Source: CAZPRY01 sp964589175 (GTDB taxonomy: Bacteria; Fidelibacterota; UBA2242). From it: 64,000 nt of DNA. This document shows positions 23,749-32,044 of the stretch, in pieces. The DNA lies in assembly GCA_964589175.1 (NCBI GenBank), contig CAZPRY010000018.1:1-64000 (forward strand), given 5' to 3'. Every line of letters begins with the position of its first letter. Within the stretch, counting starts at the first letter, position 1. Made by a program: the position numbers and the translations under genes. The notes under the pieces are model-generated. The model ran no database searches. It was not told where the DNA came from and was given only the letters and a program-made list of their open reading frames with translations.

Positions 23749-24111
23749 TTACTGCGACTTTTGTTTGACCAGGCGCAGAATGAGCCAGGTCAGCGCCGAA
23801 ACGATGCAGATGACGAATCCGAAAAGGGTCGTATGAAAAGACTGTTGATAACCTTTTATGACGATTTCAGGACTGATATCGTTGGCGACGATGATGGCGT
23901 TCAGGGCATTCTGGATTCCCAGGATCTGGGCGAACATGCCGAGGATCAGACTCAGCATTCCCAGGAATAGGATTGTGCCTGAGCGGTCAATGGCGACTGT
24001 CGCCGGCGTACCCGCGTCGAGCGCCTGTCTCACGATAATCACGACGTTGATTACCAGCAGAATGAGCAGAATCCACATGAACAATCCGCCGGAAATAAAA
24101 AAATGAATCAT
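23749..24111 (-). CDS. Small MotA/TolQ/ExbB-like membrane protein
   Basis: 120 residues with three predicted helices: FMWILLILLVINVVIIV, ILFLGMLSLILGMFAQILGI and TLFGFVICIVSALTWLIL. The arrangement and the LGMFAQILGIQNAL..I.. segment resemble the transmembrane core of MotA/TolQ/ExbB proton-channel subunits, but the protein lacks the large cytoplasmic loop and is about half the usual length. No MotB/TolR/ExbD partner is adjacent. The start ATG 24111 follows AAGGAGTTTGTC, a good ribosome site. Divergent from the histidine kinase gene, so the two may share a control region. Confidence 0.65.
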   Translation of the reverse strand: MIHFFISGGLFMWILLILLVINVVIIVRQALDAGTPATVAIDRSGTILFLGMLSLILGMFAQILGIQNALNAIIVANDISPEIVIKGYQQSFHTTLFGFVICIVSALTWLILRLVKQKSQ

Positions 24112-24345
24112 GACAAACTCCTTCTGTTAAATTAACTTCCGGCCCAAACTACGGAATCGTTTAAAATTCGGTGGGAATATTCGACAAACCGAAGGACAAG
24201 GGCAGAGTATAGCCGGTTTCTGAAGGTGTTCGACTTTCGTCGCCGCTTTGCGGTTGTTGGTCCATTTCCGCCGGTCGTTGGTCGATTTTTATCGCAGACC
24301 AGCGAAAAAATGGTAAATTTCATCAAAAACGGCGATGCGGTATTA

Positions 24346-25416
24346 ATGACGATGAATGTCGATTTGCAAAAGTGGAAAACGAGAACCCTGCGCATTGCGG
24401 AGCATGTTTTGTTCTGGATGCTTGTGCTTGCAGCCTACGTGTTTCTCTACGGGCATCGCGGGCAGGCTTATATCTCGATACTCTATATCCTGCTTCTGAC
24501 CCTGCCGGTTTATCTTGCGGCGACCTATTTCACGCTCTATTATCTTATCCCTCAATTTTTGCTGAAAAAGGACTATCGGCGTTTCGCGATCTATTTTATC
24601 TACACTTCGTTGTTCTCCGTTTTTTTGGAAGTGCTGATCATCATTTACGGAGTGGTCATGATGATTCCGCCCGATAACGGGTGGTTTCGACCGGTAGACC
24701 CCGCTTCCATAGACATCTATTTTCTGATCGCCGGCATCTACGGCGTCGTGCTCCTGGCGGCGGTGATTAAACTGCTGAAACACTGGTATGCCGGTCAGCG
24801 CAAGCAGCAGGAGATTACGAAGGAAAAGCTCGAAGCGGAGCTGAAATTCCTGAAATCCCAGATTCATCCGCATTTCCTGTTCAATACCCTGAACAACCTG
24901 TACGCACTGACCCTGAAAAAATCCGATCAGGCGCCGGAAGTAGTGATGAAACTATCGGAACTGCTGGACTACCTACTCTACAAGGGCGATCTGCAACGCA
25001 TCTCTCTCGAGAAGGAACTGCACCTTCTGGATAATTATTTAGCGCTGGAGAAACTGCGTTGCGGAGAGCGTTTGGATGTCAGTGTCCACGTCCGCGGGAA
25101 TACTGATGATAAGCAGATTGCACCCATGCTGATTCTGCCCTTTGTAGAGAATTGTTTTAAGCACGGTGTTAATGCGGGCATCGAAAAAGCCTGGGTACAC
25201 GTCGATCTGGCCCTCGATGAAGCCTGGATGAATCTGGAAGTTGAGAATAGTAAAAGTCCGGGTACGCCGGTGTCTGAGAAGAGCGGCGGGTCCGGGATCG
25301 GATTAAAAAATGTGCGGCGCCGTCTGGACTTGGTCTATCCCGGTCAATACGAACTGGAAACCCGGGATCTGGGCAATTCCTACCGTGTCCGCCTTTCGCT
25401 CAACCTGGAACCCTAA
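24346..25416 (+). CDS. Sensor histidine kinase, LytS/YpdA type
   Basis: About 357 residues. Four hydrophobic helices span residues about 20-150. A coiled linker (ITKEKLEAELKFLKSQIHPH) leads to the His_kinase domain with the phospho-acceptor in QIHPHFLFNTLNNL. The ATP-binding region shows LILPFVENCFKHGV (N box) and GSGIGLKNVRRRL (G box). The start is uncertain: Met codons at 24310, 24346 and 24352 all lack a strong ribosome site. It is paired with the LytTR regulator 15 bp downstream. The signal is unknown. Confidence 0.88.
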   Translation: MTMNVDLQKWKTRTLRIAEHVLFWMLVLAAYVFLYGHRGQAYISILYILLLTLPVYLAATYFTLYYLIPQFLLKKDYRRFAIYFIYTSLFSVFLEVLIIIYGVVMMIPPDNGWFRPVDPASIDIYFLIAGIYGVVLLAAVIKLLKHWYAGQRKQQEITKEKLEAELKFLKSQIHPHFLFNTLNNLYALTLKKSDQAPEVVMKLSELLDYLLYKGDLQRISLEKELHLLDNYLALEKLRCGERLDVSVHVRGNTDDKQIAPMLILPFVENCFKHGVNAGIEKAWVHVDLALDEAWMNLEVENSKSPGTPVSEKSGGSGIGLKNVRRRLDLVYPGQYELETRDLGNSYRVRLSLNLEP

Positions 25417-25431
25417 ATGTGAGATCGACCC

Positions 25432-26154
25432 ATGGTGACGAAGAGTATTATTGTTGACGATGAACCGCTGGCTCTCGAATTGATCGGATCGTATATCGAA
25501 AAAATCCCCGGTATTGAGGTCGCTGCCCGCTGTGCCAATGCGCTCGAGGCCTTTGAAGTACTGCGCACGCAAAAGATCGATCTGATCTTCCTGGATATCC
25601 AGATGCCGGAGCTCAACGGGATTCAGTTTATTAAAACACTGCGGCATCCACCCAAAGTCATCCTCACGACTGCTCACCGGGAATATGCTCTTGACGGTTA
25701 TGATCTGGATGTCGTCGATTACCTGCTCAAGCCCGTCTCGTTTGAGCGCTTTTTACAGGCGATCGATAAGTATTACCGAACCTTGCAGGACTCCCCGGTG
25801 CTTGTTGAGTGCGGAGATGCCGGACAGGCAGAGGAGTATCTCTTTATACGGGCGGACCGCAAGGTGCAGAAGCTGGTTTTGAAGGACGTTCTGTATCTGG
25901 AGAGCCTCAAGGATTACGTGCGTATTTTTACTGCCACAAAAACGATCCTGGCCAGGATGACGCTGGCGGAGCTGGAGAACTGTTTGCCGGAGTGTCAGTT
26001 TGTGCGGATTCACCGCTCGTACATTATCTCGCTGGCCCGGGTCGATGCGTTTACTTCCACAACTGTCGAGATCGGCAGGCGGGAATTACCTATCGGTCGC
26101 ATGTATAAAAACTCGGTGCTGGAAGCCTTGAAATTTGCCGGTGGATTGCGATAG
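25432..26154 (+). CDS. Response regulator with LytTR DNA-binding domain
   Basis: 240 residues. The receiver domain (1-115) has the acidic pair in IIVDDEPLA, the phospho-Asp in LIFLDIQMPELNG, and a Lys in YLLKPVSF. The LytTR domain follows (about 135-238): FIRADRKVQKLVLKDVLYLE, then FVRIHRSYIISLARVDAF, and LPIGRMYKNSVLE. Partner of the kinase just upstream. Such pairs often control envelope or surface-polysaccharide genes; the glycan genes downstream are possible targets, by position only. Confidence 0.9.
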   Translation: MVTKSIIVDDEPLALELIGSYIEKIPGIEVAARCANALEAFEVLRTQKIDLIFLDIQMPELNGIQFIKTLRHPPKVILTTAHREYALDGYDLDVVDYLLKPVSFERFLQAIDKYYRTLQDSPVLVECGDAGQAEEYLFIRADRKVQKLVLKDVLYLESLKDYVRIFTATKTILARMTLAELENCLPECQFVRIHRSYIISLARVDAFTSTTVEIGRRELPIGRMYKNSVLEALKFAGGLR

Positions 26155-26231
26155 ATAACGCGGAGCCGTCGGGACAAATTTGTGATAATGATCATCCCAA
26201 CTGATCTGAAAACGGCTAAATTATATAAAAT

Positions 26232-26423
26232 TTAAAATGGTGCTGGGTCATCTCTCCATTTTCGAATAGCCTCAATCATCACATCCAATGAAAACATATT
26301 CTTCCGGGGCTCTGCCGTAGTCTGAATTTGGGTTGCTTTGGAAGCCTGAAATTCGATATATTCATCCATATTGATCAGGTAACGGCATACAGGCCAGACG
26401 AAAAGGTAATCACGAATGTTCAT
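26232..26423 (-). CDS. Short hypothetical ORF
   Basis: 63 codons from ATG 26423 with no clear ribosome site, in the gap between the LytTR gene and the glycosyltransferase operon. The product (MNIRDYLFVWPVCRYLINMD..., ending RKWRDDPAPF) matches no family I recognise. It may be a gene fragment or chance. Confidence 0.25.
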   Translation of the reverse strand: MNIRDYLFVWPVCRYLINMDEYIEFQASKATQIQTTAEPRKNMFSLDVMIEAIRKWRDDPAPF

Positions 26424-26446
26424 ATCCAATTAATGGTTTTTATCGA

Positions 26447-27577
26447 ATGATATTTACGACGCTTATTGGCCTTCTGGGAATTTACTACGGCATCATCCTT
26501 TTGCGGGTCTATATGGGTATATCCGAACCGAAGTCGAAAAAAAACAGTTCGGACTACATGGTTTCAGTTATTATTCCGGCGCGGAACGAGGAGAAGTATA
26601 TCGGTCGCTGTCTGGATGGGCTTCTGGGGCAGAATTATCCGGCCGAGAAAACGGAGATCATTGTCATTAACGATCGTTCCGAGGATGATACCGAAAACAT
26701 CTTGCGCCGCTATGCCGAAGAATTTCCCCGGGTTCGATTTATTACAGTGACAACGGTTCCGCCGGGAAGGTCACCGAAAAAATTTGCCGTCCAAACCGGG
26801 ATTTCGCAAAGCCGGGGTGAAATCATCCTGGCCACGGATGCCGATACCCGGCACGGTCCCGACTGGATCGCATCCATGTCTCAACAATTTGAACCGAAGG
26901 TGGGCTTGGTGCTGGGGCCGGTCGTTCTGGAGATTCCCGCCAAGGCCGGTTTGTTTCCCAACTTACAGGCGCTGGAATTTGTCTCCTATGTAATCTTTGC
27001 CGCCGGCTCAGTCGGATTTCAGTGGGTGATCGTCGGGAACGGCGCCAACATGGCTTATCGCCGCCGGGTCTTCGATGATGCCGGTGGTTTTTCCGGAAAC
27101 GAGAATGTTATTTCCGGCGACGACGTCTTTTTCATGCACTCCGTCAACCGCAAAACCGGCTGGCAAACCCGGTTTGCGCTGGACGATAAAAGCCTGGTTT
27201 CGACCGAACCGGAGAACAACGTAAGATCATTCTGGAACCAGCGGGCCCGCTGGGCCTCAAAATGTCCGCGCTATCAACGCCGGGACGTGTTACTGATGTC
27301 CGGTATTTTTCTGTTCTATCTTCTCTTGTTGCTTTCCCCTATCCCGGCGATGCTGGGCTGGGTAAACTGGTCAACAATTATTGTACTGTTTCTATTAAAA
27401 TGTCTGGCGGATTTTTGTGTATTGTACAAAGGACTCGGGATTTTGAAAAGGCGACGCTTGTTGCGTTATTTTCCGCTGGCGGAGCTGCTGCACATTCCGA
27501 ACATCATTTTTGTTACCATCAAGGGCGTGTTCTTCGGTTTCGAGTGGAAAGGCCAGCGACACAATACCGTGGCCTGA
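26447..27577 (+). CDS. Family 2 glycosyltransferase (membrane)
   Basis: 376 residues. An N-terminal helix leads to a GT-A domain: VSVIIPARNEEKYIGRCL (nucleotide-sugar fold), VINDRSEDDT, LATDADTRHGPDW with the metal-binding DxD-type motif, GNGANMAYRR, SGDDVFF, and the acceptor-side QRARW (Q..RW). C-terminal helices follow (about 285-360). This layout is that of processive or lipid-linked GT2 enzymes. It heads a four-gene plus-strand cluster with a second GT2, an integral membrane protein and a deacetylase, consistent with building a surface glycan or glycolipid. Product unknown. Confidence 0.88.
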   Translation: MIFTTLIGLLGIYYGIILLRVYMGISEPKSKKNSSDYMVSVIIPARNEEKYIGRCLDGLLGQNYPAEKTEIIVINDRSEDDTENILRRYAEEFPRVRFITVTTVPPGRSPKKFAVQTGISQSRGEIILATDADTRHGPDWIASMSQQFEPKVGLVLGPVVLEIPAKAGLFPNLQALEFVSYVIFAAGSVGFQWVIVGNGANMAYRRRVFDDAGGFSGNENVISGDDVFFMHSVNRKTGWQTRFALDDKSLVSTEPENNVRSFWNQRARWASKCPRYQRRDVLLMSGIFLFYLLLLLSPIPAMLGWVNWSTIIVLFLLKCLADFCVLYKGLGILKRRRLLRYFPLAELLHIPNIIFVTIKGVFFGFEWKGQRHNTVA

Positions 27578-27611
27578 ACGATTAGGATATCTGAAAACCC
27601 ACTTAGAAGAG

Positions 27612-28607
27612 ATGGATATAACGCTTTCGAAATACCCTAAAAATGACAGACGAAGAAAATTCGTACGTGTCTTTATTTTCATCGGGAAACTGGTTCTGGC
27701 CGGATTATTAATCTTCCTGGCTTTTCGAACGGTCCGTCCGGATGATGTGATCGCTATTTGGGGCGCTGCGCGTCTCGATATTCTGGTTCTGGTATTGTGT
27801 TTAGGGATTTTGAATATATTTTTGCAGGCTATGCGATGGTTGCTTTTTATTCGCGTCGTTTTACCCAAAACCAGTCTCGAGGATGCCGTGCGATCGTTAT
27901 TTGCGGGATTTTCGCTGGGACTGGCGACGCCCGGGAGGCTGGGTGAAATTGGCCGGGCCTGGTATGTCGGCGGTGATTCCTCTCCCTGGATTCTGGCGCT
28001 CTTATCCTATTTTGATAAATTCTGTTTTTTGTTATGGATTTACATCGTGGGCCTGATCTCCGTTGGCGGAATACTGACAATCGTAGCTAATGGCGCGAAT
28101 GTCCTCGCACCCATTTTATTTACAGCCGGAATTCTCTTAGTTATACTTGCGTTATATATCAGTATTAAGCCGGCGATTTTAGTAAAAGTCATCACTCGCT
28201 GCGAGAAGAAATTTCCAAAGAGAAATCTGCTTGGTCGTATAAGACTTGCAATGCAAAAGCTGTCGCCCGGCTTTACAAGAAGAGTCCTGTGTTTCAGTGC
28301 GTTGAATTACCTTGTTTCAATCATGGAATTTTTCTTTGCCTTAATTGCATTTACGAGATTCCCTCTGTTCGACGGCTTGCGGGTGATTGGCGCGACCTGG
28401 CTCGTCAAAGCCGGGCTGCCGGTCACATTCGCCGGGCTGGGTGTCGGCGAGGTAACCATCGTAGAGATTATAAAATTGTTAGGCGGCGATCCGGTGGCGG
28501 CTCTAAATGCTTCACTGCTGATCTTTATCCTGAATATTTTTATTCCCGGTTTGATCGGAATACCGATCGTCGTATCAAAGCGTCAACGCAACGGAAAGAT
28601 TTTCTAA
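27612..28607 (+). CDS. Integral membrane protein of the LPG synthase / UPF0104 (AglD) family
   Basis: About 331 residues with eight or so helices. The family's conserved pieces are visible: LFAGFSLGLATPGRLGEIGR early and TWLVKAGLPVTFAGLGVGEV late. Members include lysylphosphatidylglycerol flippase domains and proteins accompanying glycosyltransferases, where a lipid-linked substrate transport role is suspected. ATG 27612 starts 34 bp after the first GT2 gene; the longer frame overlaps that gene and is unlikely. Confidence 0.8.
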   Translation: MDITLSKYPKNDRRRKFVRVFIFIGKLVLAGLLIFLAFRTVRPDDVIAIWGAARLDILVLVLCLGILNIFLQAMRWLLFIRVVLPKTSLEDAVRSLFAGFSLGLATPGRLGEIGRAWYVGGDSSPWILALLSYFDKFCFLLWIYIVGLISVGGILTIVANGANVLAPILFTAGILLVILALYISIKPAILVKVITRCEKKFPKRNLLGRIRLAMQKLSPGFTRRVLCFSALNYLVSIMEFFFALIAFTRFPLFDGLRVIGATWLVKAGLPVTFAGLGVGEVTIVEIIKLLGGDPVAALNASLLIFILNIFIPGLIGIPIVVSKRQRNGKIF

Positions 28608-29753
28608 GTGAAAATATATGAACTGGTTTTGATGCTTTTTAGTCTAGCTTATACGGCTGAAATCGTTTTCTTTATCATGGGTTTATACCGATCTGCACGC
28701 GCAGCTTCGCCCGAAGCACTCCGGGAATTGCCCACCGTCTGCGTGATTCTCCCGGTGCGTAACGAGGAAAAGATGTTGCCGCAGACGCTGGAGTCACTTT
28801 ATCGGCAAGATTATCCGGCGCAAAAGTGGCAACTGATCCTGGTCGATGACCACTCCACCGACCGGACGGCGGAGGTTGCCGTGCAATTTCAGCAGAAGAT
28901 GGCTAACCTGATAATCCTCCCGGCGCAGGCGAATACGGAACAGATCGGTCCCAAGAAAAAGGCCATCCTGACGGCGATGGCTCATACCAACACGGAAGTG
29001 ATTCTTACGACCGACGCGGATGTGCGGCATAATCCCGCCTGGATTCGGACGATGGTGCAGCACCTGGGGCAAGAGAATGCCGCCGTTGTTGGTTCGGTGG
29101 ATCGCCGGGGTGAGAATAATTGGCTGCATGAATTGCTGCATCTTCAGACTTTCTCTACGAATATAATCGCCTGCGGTGGGCTTGGTTGGGGCATCGGAAT
29201 CAGCAGTTTTGGCGCCAATTTTGGTTACAGGCGGACTGCTTTCGAGCAGGTTGGCGGATTTGGAAACACGGCTTACGGGATTTCAGGGGATGACGATTTG
29301 CTGCTGCAGCGCATGACCGGGGCCGGTTTGCGGGCTGTGTTTGTGATGGACCCCAGGGCGCGGGTAATTACCTGGACGGATGCGACTCCGGGCGATACCT
29401 GGGCCCAGGGCCGGCGGCATCTCTCTGCCTCGCGGCGTTATCGCTGGCCGCTGCAAATTGCCGGCGCCGCCTGGTTTTTATATTCGGCTTTGATCGTCGT
29501 CGGAACCGTTGTGGGACTTCTCTCCGGCAGCCGTTGGCTTCTGACCGCGGCGCTCGCGGCATGGTTCTGGAAAGGCTTGATGGAAATCGTTATTCTGCGC
29601 AATGGCGCGCGGCTTCTGGATGAAAAGTTAGCCTGGAAGACGATGCTGGCGGCGGTATTGATTCACCCGTGGTGGTTCACGGTTATTCTGCCCTTTGCCT
29701 TTATCGGGAAGCTGACCTGGAAGGGACGCGTTTTGAAAGAGCGCAGAAAATGA
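28608..29753 (+). CDS. Family 2 glycosyltransferase (membrane), second copy
   Basis: 381 residues starting at GTG 28608, directly after the stop of the preceding gene. Same architecture as the first GT2: VCVILPVRNEEKMLPQTL, LVDDHSTDRT, LTTDADVRHNPAW, FGANFGYRR, SGDDDLLLQ and QGRRHLSASR (a variant of the Q..RW site), followed by helices near the C-terminus. The two are diverged paralogues, so they probably add different sugars or act in sequence. Confidence 0.88.
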   Translation: MKIYELVLMLFSLAYTAEIVFFIMGLYRSARAASPEALRELPTVCVILPVRNEEKMLPQTLESLYRQDYPAQKWQLILVDDHSTDRTAEVAVQFQQKMANLIILPAQANTEQIGPKKKAILTAMAHTNTEVILTTDADVRHNPAWIRTMVQHLGQENAAVVGSVDRRGENNWLHELLHLQTFSTNIIACGGLGWGIGISSFGANFGYRRTAFEQVGGFGNTAYGISGDDDLLLQRMTGAGLRAVFVMDPRARVITWTDATPGDTWAQGRRHLSASRRYRWPLQIAGAAWFLYSALIVVGTVVGLLSGSRWLLTAALAAWFWKGLMEIVILRNGARLLDEKLAWKTMLAAVLIHPWWFTVILPFAFIGKLTWKGRVLKERRK

Positions 29754-30430
29754 AGTTTAATCGGCGTTCACCGCATTTCCGTTTTTATCGAAGCAATCCG
29801 CTTTTATATAAATTGTTTCCCGGGATTCTCTGGCACGGTAACCGCGAAAAACGCACGGTTTATCTTACTTTCGATGACGGTCCCGACCCGCAATTCACCC
29901 CGCAAATTCTGGATATCTTGGCGCGTTATTCCGTGCCGGCTGTGTTTTTCCTGGTCGGGCAAAAAGCCGATCGTTTTCCGCAACTGGCCCGCCGCATCGC
30001 AGAAGAAGGACATACGCCCGGGAATCATTCCTTTTCACATGAAAAGATGATCCTGCGCGACAAGGACTGGATTCGAAATCAGCTGCTCAGCACACAGCGC
30101 AGTATCGAAAAGGCCGCAGGAATCACCGCACGCTTCTTTCGCCCGCCCTACGGCTGGTTTGATAAGCGCCTGCTGAAAATCGCGACGGAATTGAAATTGG
30201 AAACGGTGATCTGGGATCTGCTGCCTTACGATACCGTGGCGGACGAAGCGCCCCACATCACCGAACGTATTTTAAAATACGTCCGCGGCGGATCGATTAT
30301 CGATTTGCATGACGGCCACGCCCGGAGTTCTGTGATTGTGGCGGCCCTGCCCGGACTGATTGCGGCCTTACAGGACCGGGGAATGCAATTCGCGTCGCTG
30401 GATGAAGATTTTCCTCCGCCATCAGAATAA
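29750..30430 (+). CDS. Polysaccharide deacetylase (NodB family)
   Basis: 226 residues, carbohydrate esterase 4. The catalytic motifs are all present: VYLTFDDGPDPQFT (Asp pair), GNHSFSHEKM (metal-binding His pair), RFFRPPYGWFDKR, a Trp motif (VIWDLLPYDT), and SIIDLHDGH with the late His. No signal peptide, so it probably acts on a lipid-linked or cytoplasmic substrate. ATG 29750 overlaps the glycosyltransferase stop (ATGA). Together with the three genes before it, it fits de-N-acetylation of a sugar during glycolipid assembly. Confidence 0.9.
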   Translation: MKFNRRSPHFRFYRSNPLLYKLFPGILWHGNREKRTVYLTFDDGPDPQFTPQILDILARYSVPAVFFLVGQKADRFPQLARRIAEEGHTPGNHSFSHEKMILRDKDWIRNQLLSTQRSIEKAAGITARFFRPPYGWFDKRLLKIATELKLETVIWDLLPYDTVADEAPHITERILKYVRGGSIIDLHDGHARSSVIVAALPGLIAALQDRGMQFASLDEDFPPPSE

Positions 30431-30531
30431 ATCCCAAAATAGTCCGGGAGAACCTTCCTTTGCATGTCGAGTTTGAAGGGTATTAACAGGGGGATTGCTG
30501 ACGGGAGAAATTGAAAGCGCCCGGCAGTGAA

Positions 30532-31203
30532 TTATGTCCCCAGGCTTTTCAGGTACTGGTAGAGCGGAGCCAGTGTGAAAAATCCGGCCAGTATTTCCTC
30601 CTCCAGCTGCGGCGAGAAAAGCGCATCGTCGATGGGTCTTTCGCAGGTGAGATAAAAATTGCGGCGCTGGTACCAATCCTGGATGCGGGGCGGATGCTCA
30701 CTTTTAAGGGGGCGCTTGTAGATCTCACCCTGCAGCTGAAAAGGAGAATCCGAATCGTAGAAAGCTACGACTTTCAGGAAATCAGCCGGCTTGGCGTCGA
30801 TTCTTTCCCGAAAGCGATCCATACCGGCCCTGGAGGCGCTGTAGTAGCCCATGCCGTAGCGATAGAAAACGGGTGTGAGTTCAAAGAAGTAGGCCGGGGC
30901 TTCTTTCCATTCTTTGCCGTAAGGCTTGAAGGTCAGCCAGACCCGGTCGCGGAAGAGTGATTTATCCTTTGAAAAGCGGGTATCCCGGAAAATCCTGGAA
31001 ATGGTGCGGTTAATAAAAGGGCGCGTATCGAAATCGGGATCGATGGTCAGCACCGCTTCGCTCATGTCCATGACCAGCTCCTGGAACGGCTGCAGCACGT
31101 ATTTTTGGTAGATCGGGCGATTCTTTTCGAACCAGGCTTTACTGTTGCGGGCCTTTACGTCGCGTAAAAAATCGATTGTCTCCGGGGCAAATCCTTCAAA
31201 CAC
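30532..31203 (-). CDS. DUF2461 family protein
   Basis: 223 residues of the DUF2461 (TIGR02453) family. It begins MFEGFAPETIDFLRDVKARN, with the family's NRTISRIFRDTRFSKDKSLF and YFFELTP blocks. The biochemical role is unknown. The start is GTG 31203, one base after the stop of the RNA methyltransferase gene; the GGAGG within that gene's end serves as ribosome site, so the pair is coupled. Confidence 0.85.
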   Translation of the reverse strand: MFEGFAPETIDFLRDVKARNSKAWFEKNRPIYQKYVLQPFQELVMDMSEAVLTIDPDFDTRPFINRTISRIFRDTRFSKDKSLFRDRVWLTFKPYGKEWKEAPAYFFELTPVFYRYGMGYYSASRAGMDRFRERIDAKPADFLKVVAFYDSDSPFQLQGEIYKRPLKSEHPPRIQDWYQRRNFYLTCERPIDDALFSPQLEEEILAGFFTLAPLYQYLKSLGT

Positions 31204-31204
31204 G

Positions 31205-31915
31205 TTATTCCTCCTCTCCGGTCCGATCGCTGGCCTGCTTCAGAAATTTGTTGGCGATGGAGTGCAGAATCCGGATGTCGTCGATCTCCATGGCCGCGAT
31301 CCGCTCCATGATGCGGTTGAAGAGCAGCGAATTGGCCGGGATCCCGTATGACTGCAGAATCCGGCCGGTTTTATCTTTGATGACCCGGTACATCGGTGCG
31401 GAGGCCGGGCGGGGCAGGCGCCGGGCGTGATTGAGCGCCAGCGGGGCCAGTGTGTAAGCGTGGATCATGACCGCCTGAGCCAGGTTTACCGATGGGTACA
31501 GACGTTTCATCGGGATGCTGGAGATGATGTCGCAGAGCCGGATTTCCTCGTTGTTGAGGCCCTTGTCCTCGCGGCCGAAGACGACCGCCACGTGTGTGAT
31601 ACTCTGGCCCTTGTCCTGAAGCAGTTTGAGCAGATCGTTTGTTATGTAATGATCCTGCTTGACCGGGCGTTTCTTGGCGGTTGTGCCGATGCAGAAATCG
31701 ATGTCGTGAATCGCCGCCGCGAGATCTGGAAAAACTTGCGCTTTTTCGAGAATGTCGATGGAGCCGTGGGCCAGCCAGCGGGCTTTCTCCGAAAGGTGAT
31801 CGCAGGGATTGACCAGCCTGAGATCGTTAAATCCCATTGTTTTAAGCGCGCGTGCGGCGGCCCCCACATTCTCCGGTGTGCGCGGTTCTACCAGTATGAA
31901 GGAAATTTGCAGCAT
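31205..31915 (-). CDS. RNA methyltransferase of the TrmJ / SpoU (SPOUT) family
   Basis: 236 residues. A SAM-dependent 2'-O-methyltransferase; family members act on tRNA position 32 (TrmJ) or similar sites. Motifs: FILVEPRTPENVGAAARALKTMG (motif 1), VVFGREDKGLNNEEI (motif 2) and YPSVNLAQAVMIHAYTLA (motif 3), the last forming the trefoil-knot cofactor site. The C-terminal helical part is TrmJ-like. The exact target RNA is not certain. No strong ribosome site precedes ATG 31915. Confidence 0.85.
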   Translation of the reverse strand: MLQISFILVEPRTPENVGAAARALKTMGFNDLRLVNPCDHLSEKARWLAHGSIDILEKAQVFPDLAAAIHDIDFCIGTTAKKRPVKQDHYITNDLLKLLQDKGQSITHVAVVFGREDKGLNNEEIRLCDIISSIPMKRLYPSVNLAQAVMIHAYTLAPLALNHARRLPRPASAPMYRVIKDKTGRILQSYGIPANSLLFNRIMERIAAMEIDDIRILHSIANKFLKQASDRTGEEE

Positions 31916-32044
31916 GCCCGGTTCCGTTCCATTTCTGTTCCGGCTTGAATGAAATTAAAAAATCGCAATTTCGCAACATATTAGATTACAAAATGAAAAA
32001 ATCGCCTGCCTGACGACAATCCCGGATGACGGCCGGCGCCACAT

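Noticed and set aside
23749..24111. Flagellar MotA or a TonB-system ExbB as a firm assignment
   Set aside because: The protein is half the usual length, lacks the cytoplasmic domain and has no MotB/ExbD neighbour, so only a family-like label is justified.
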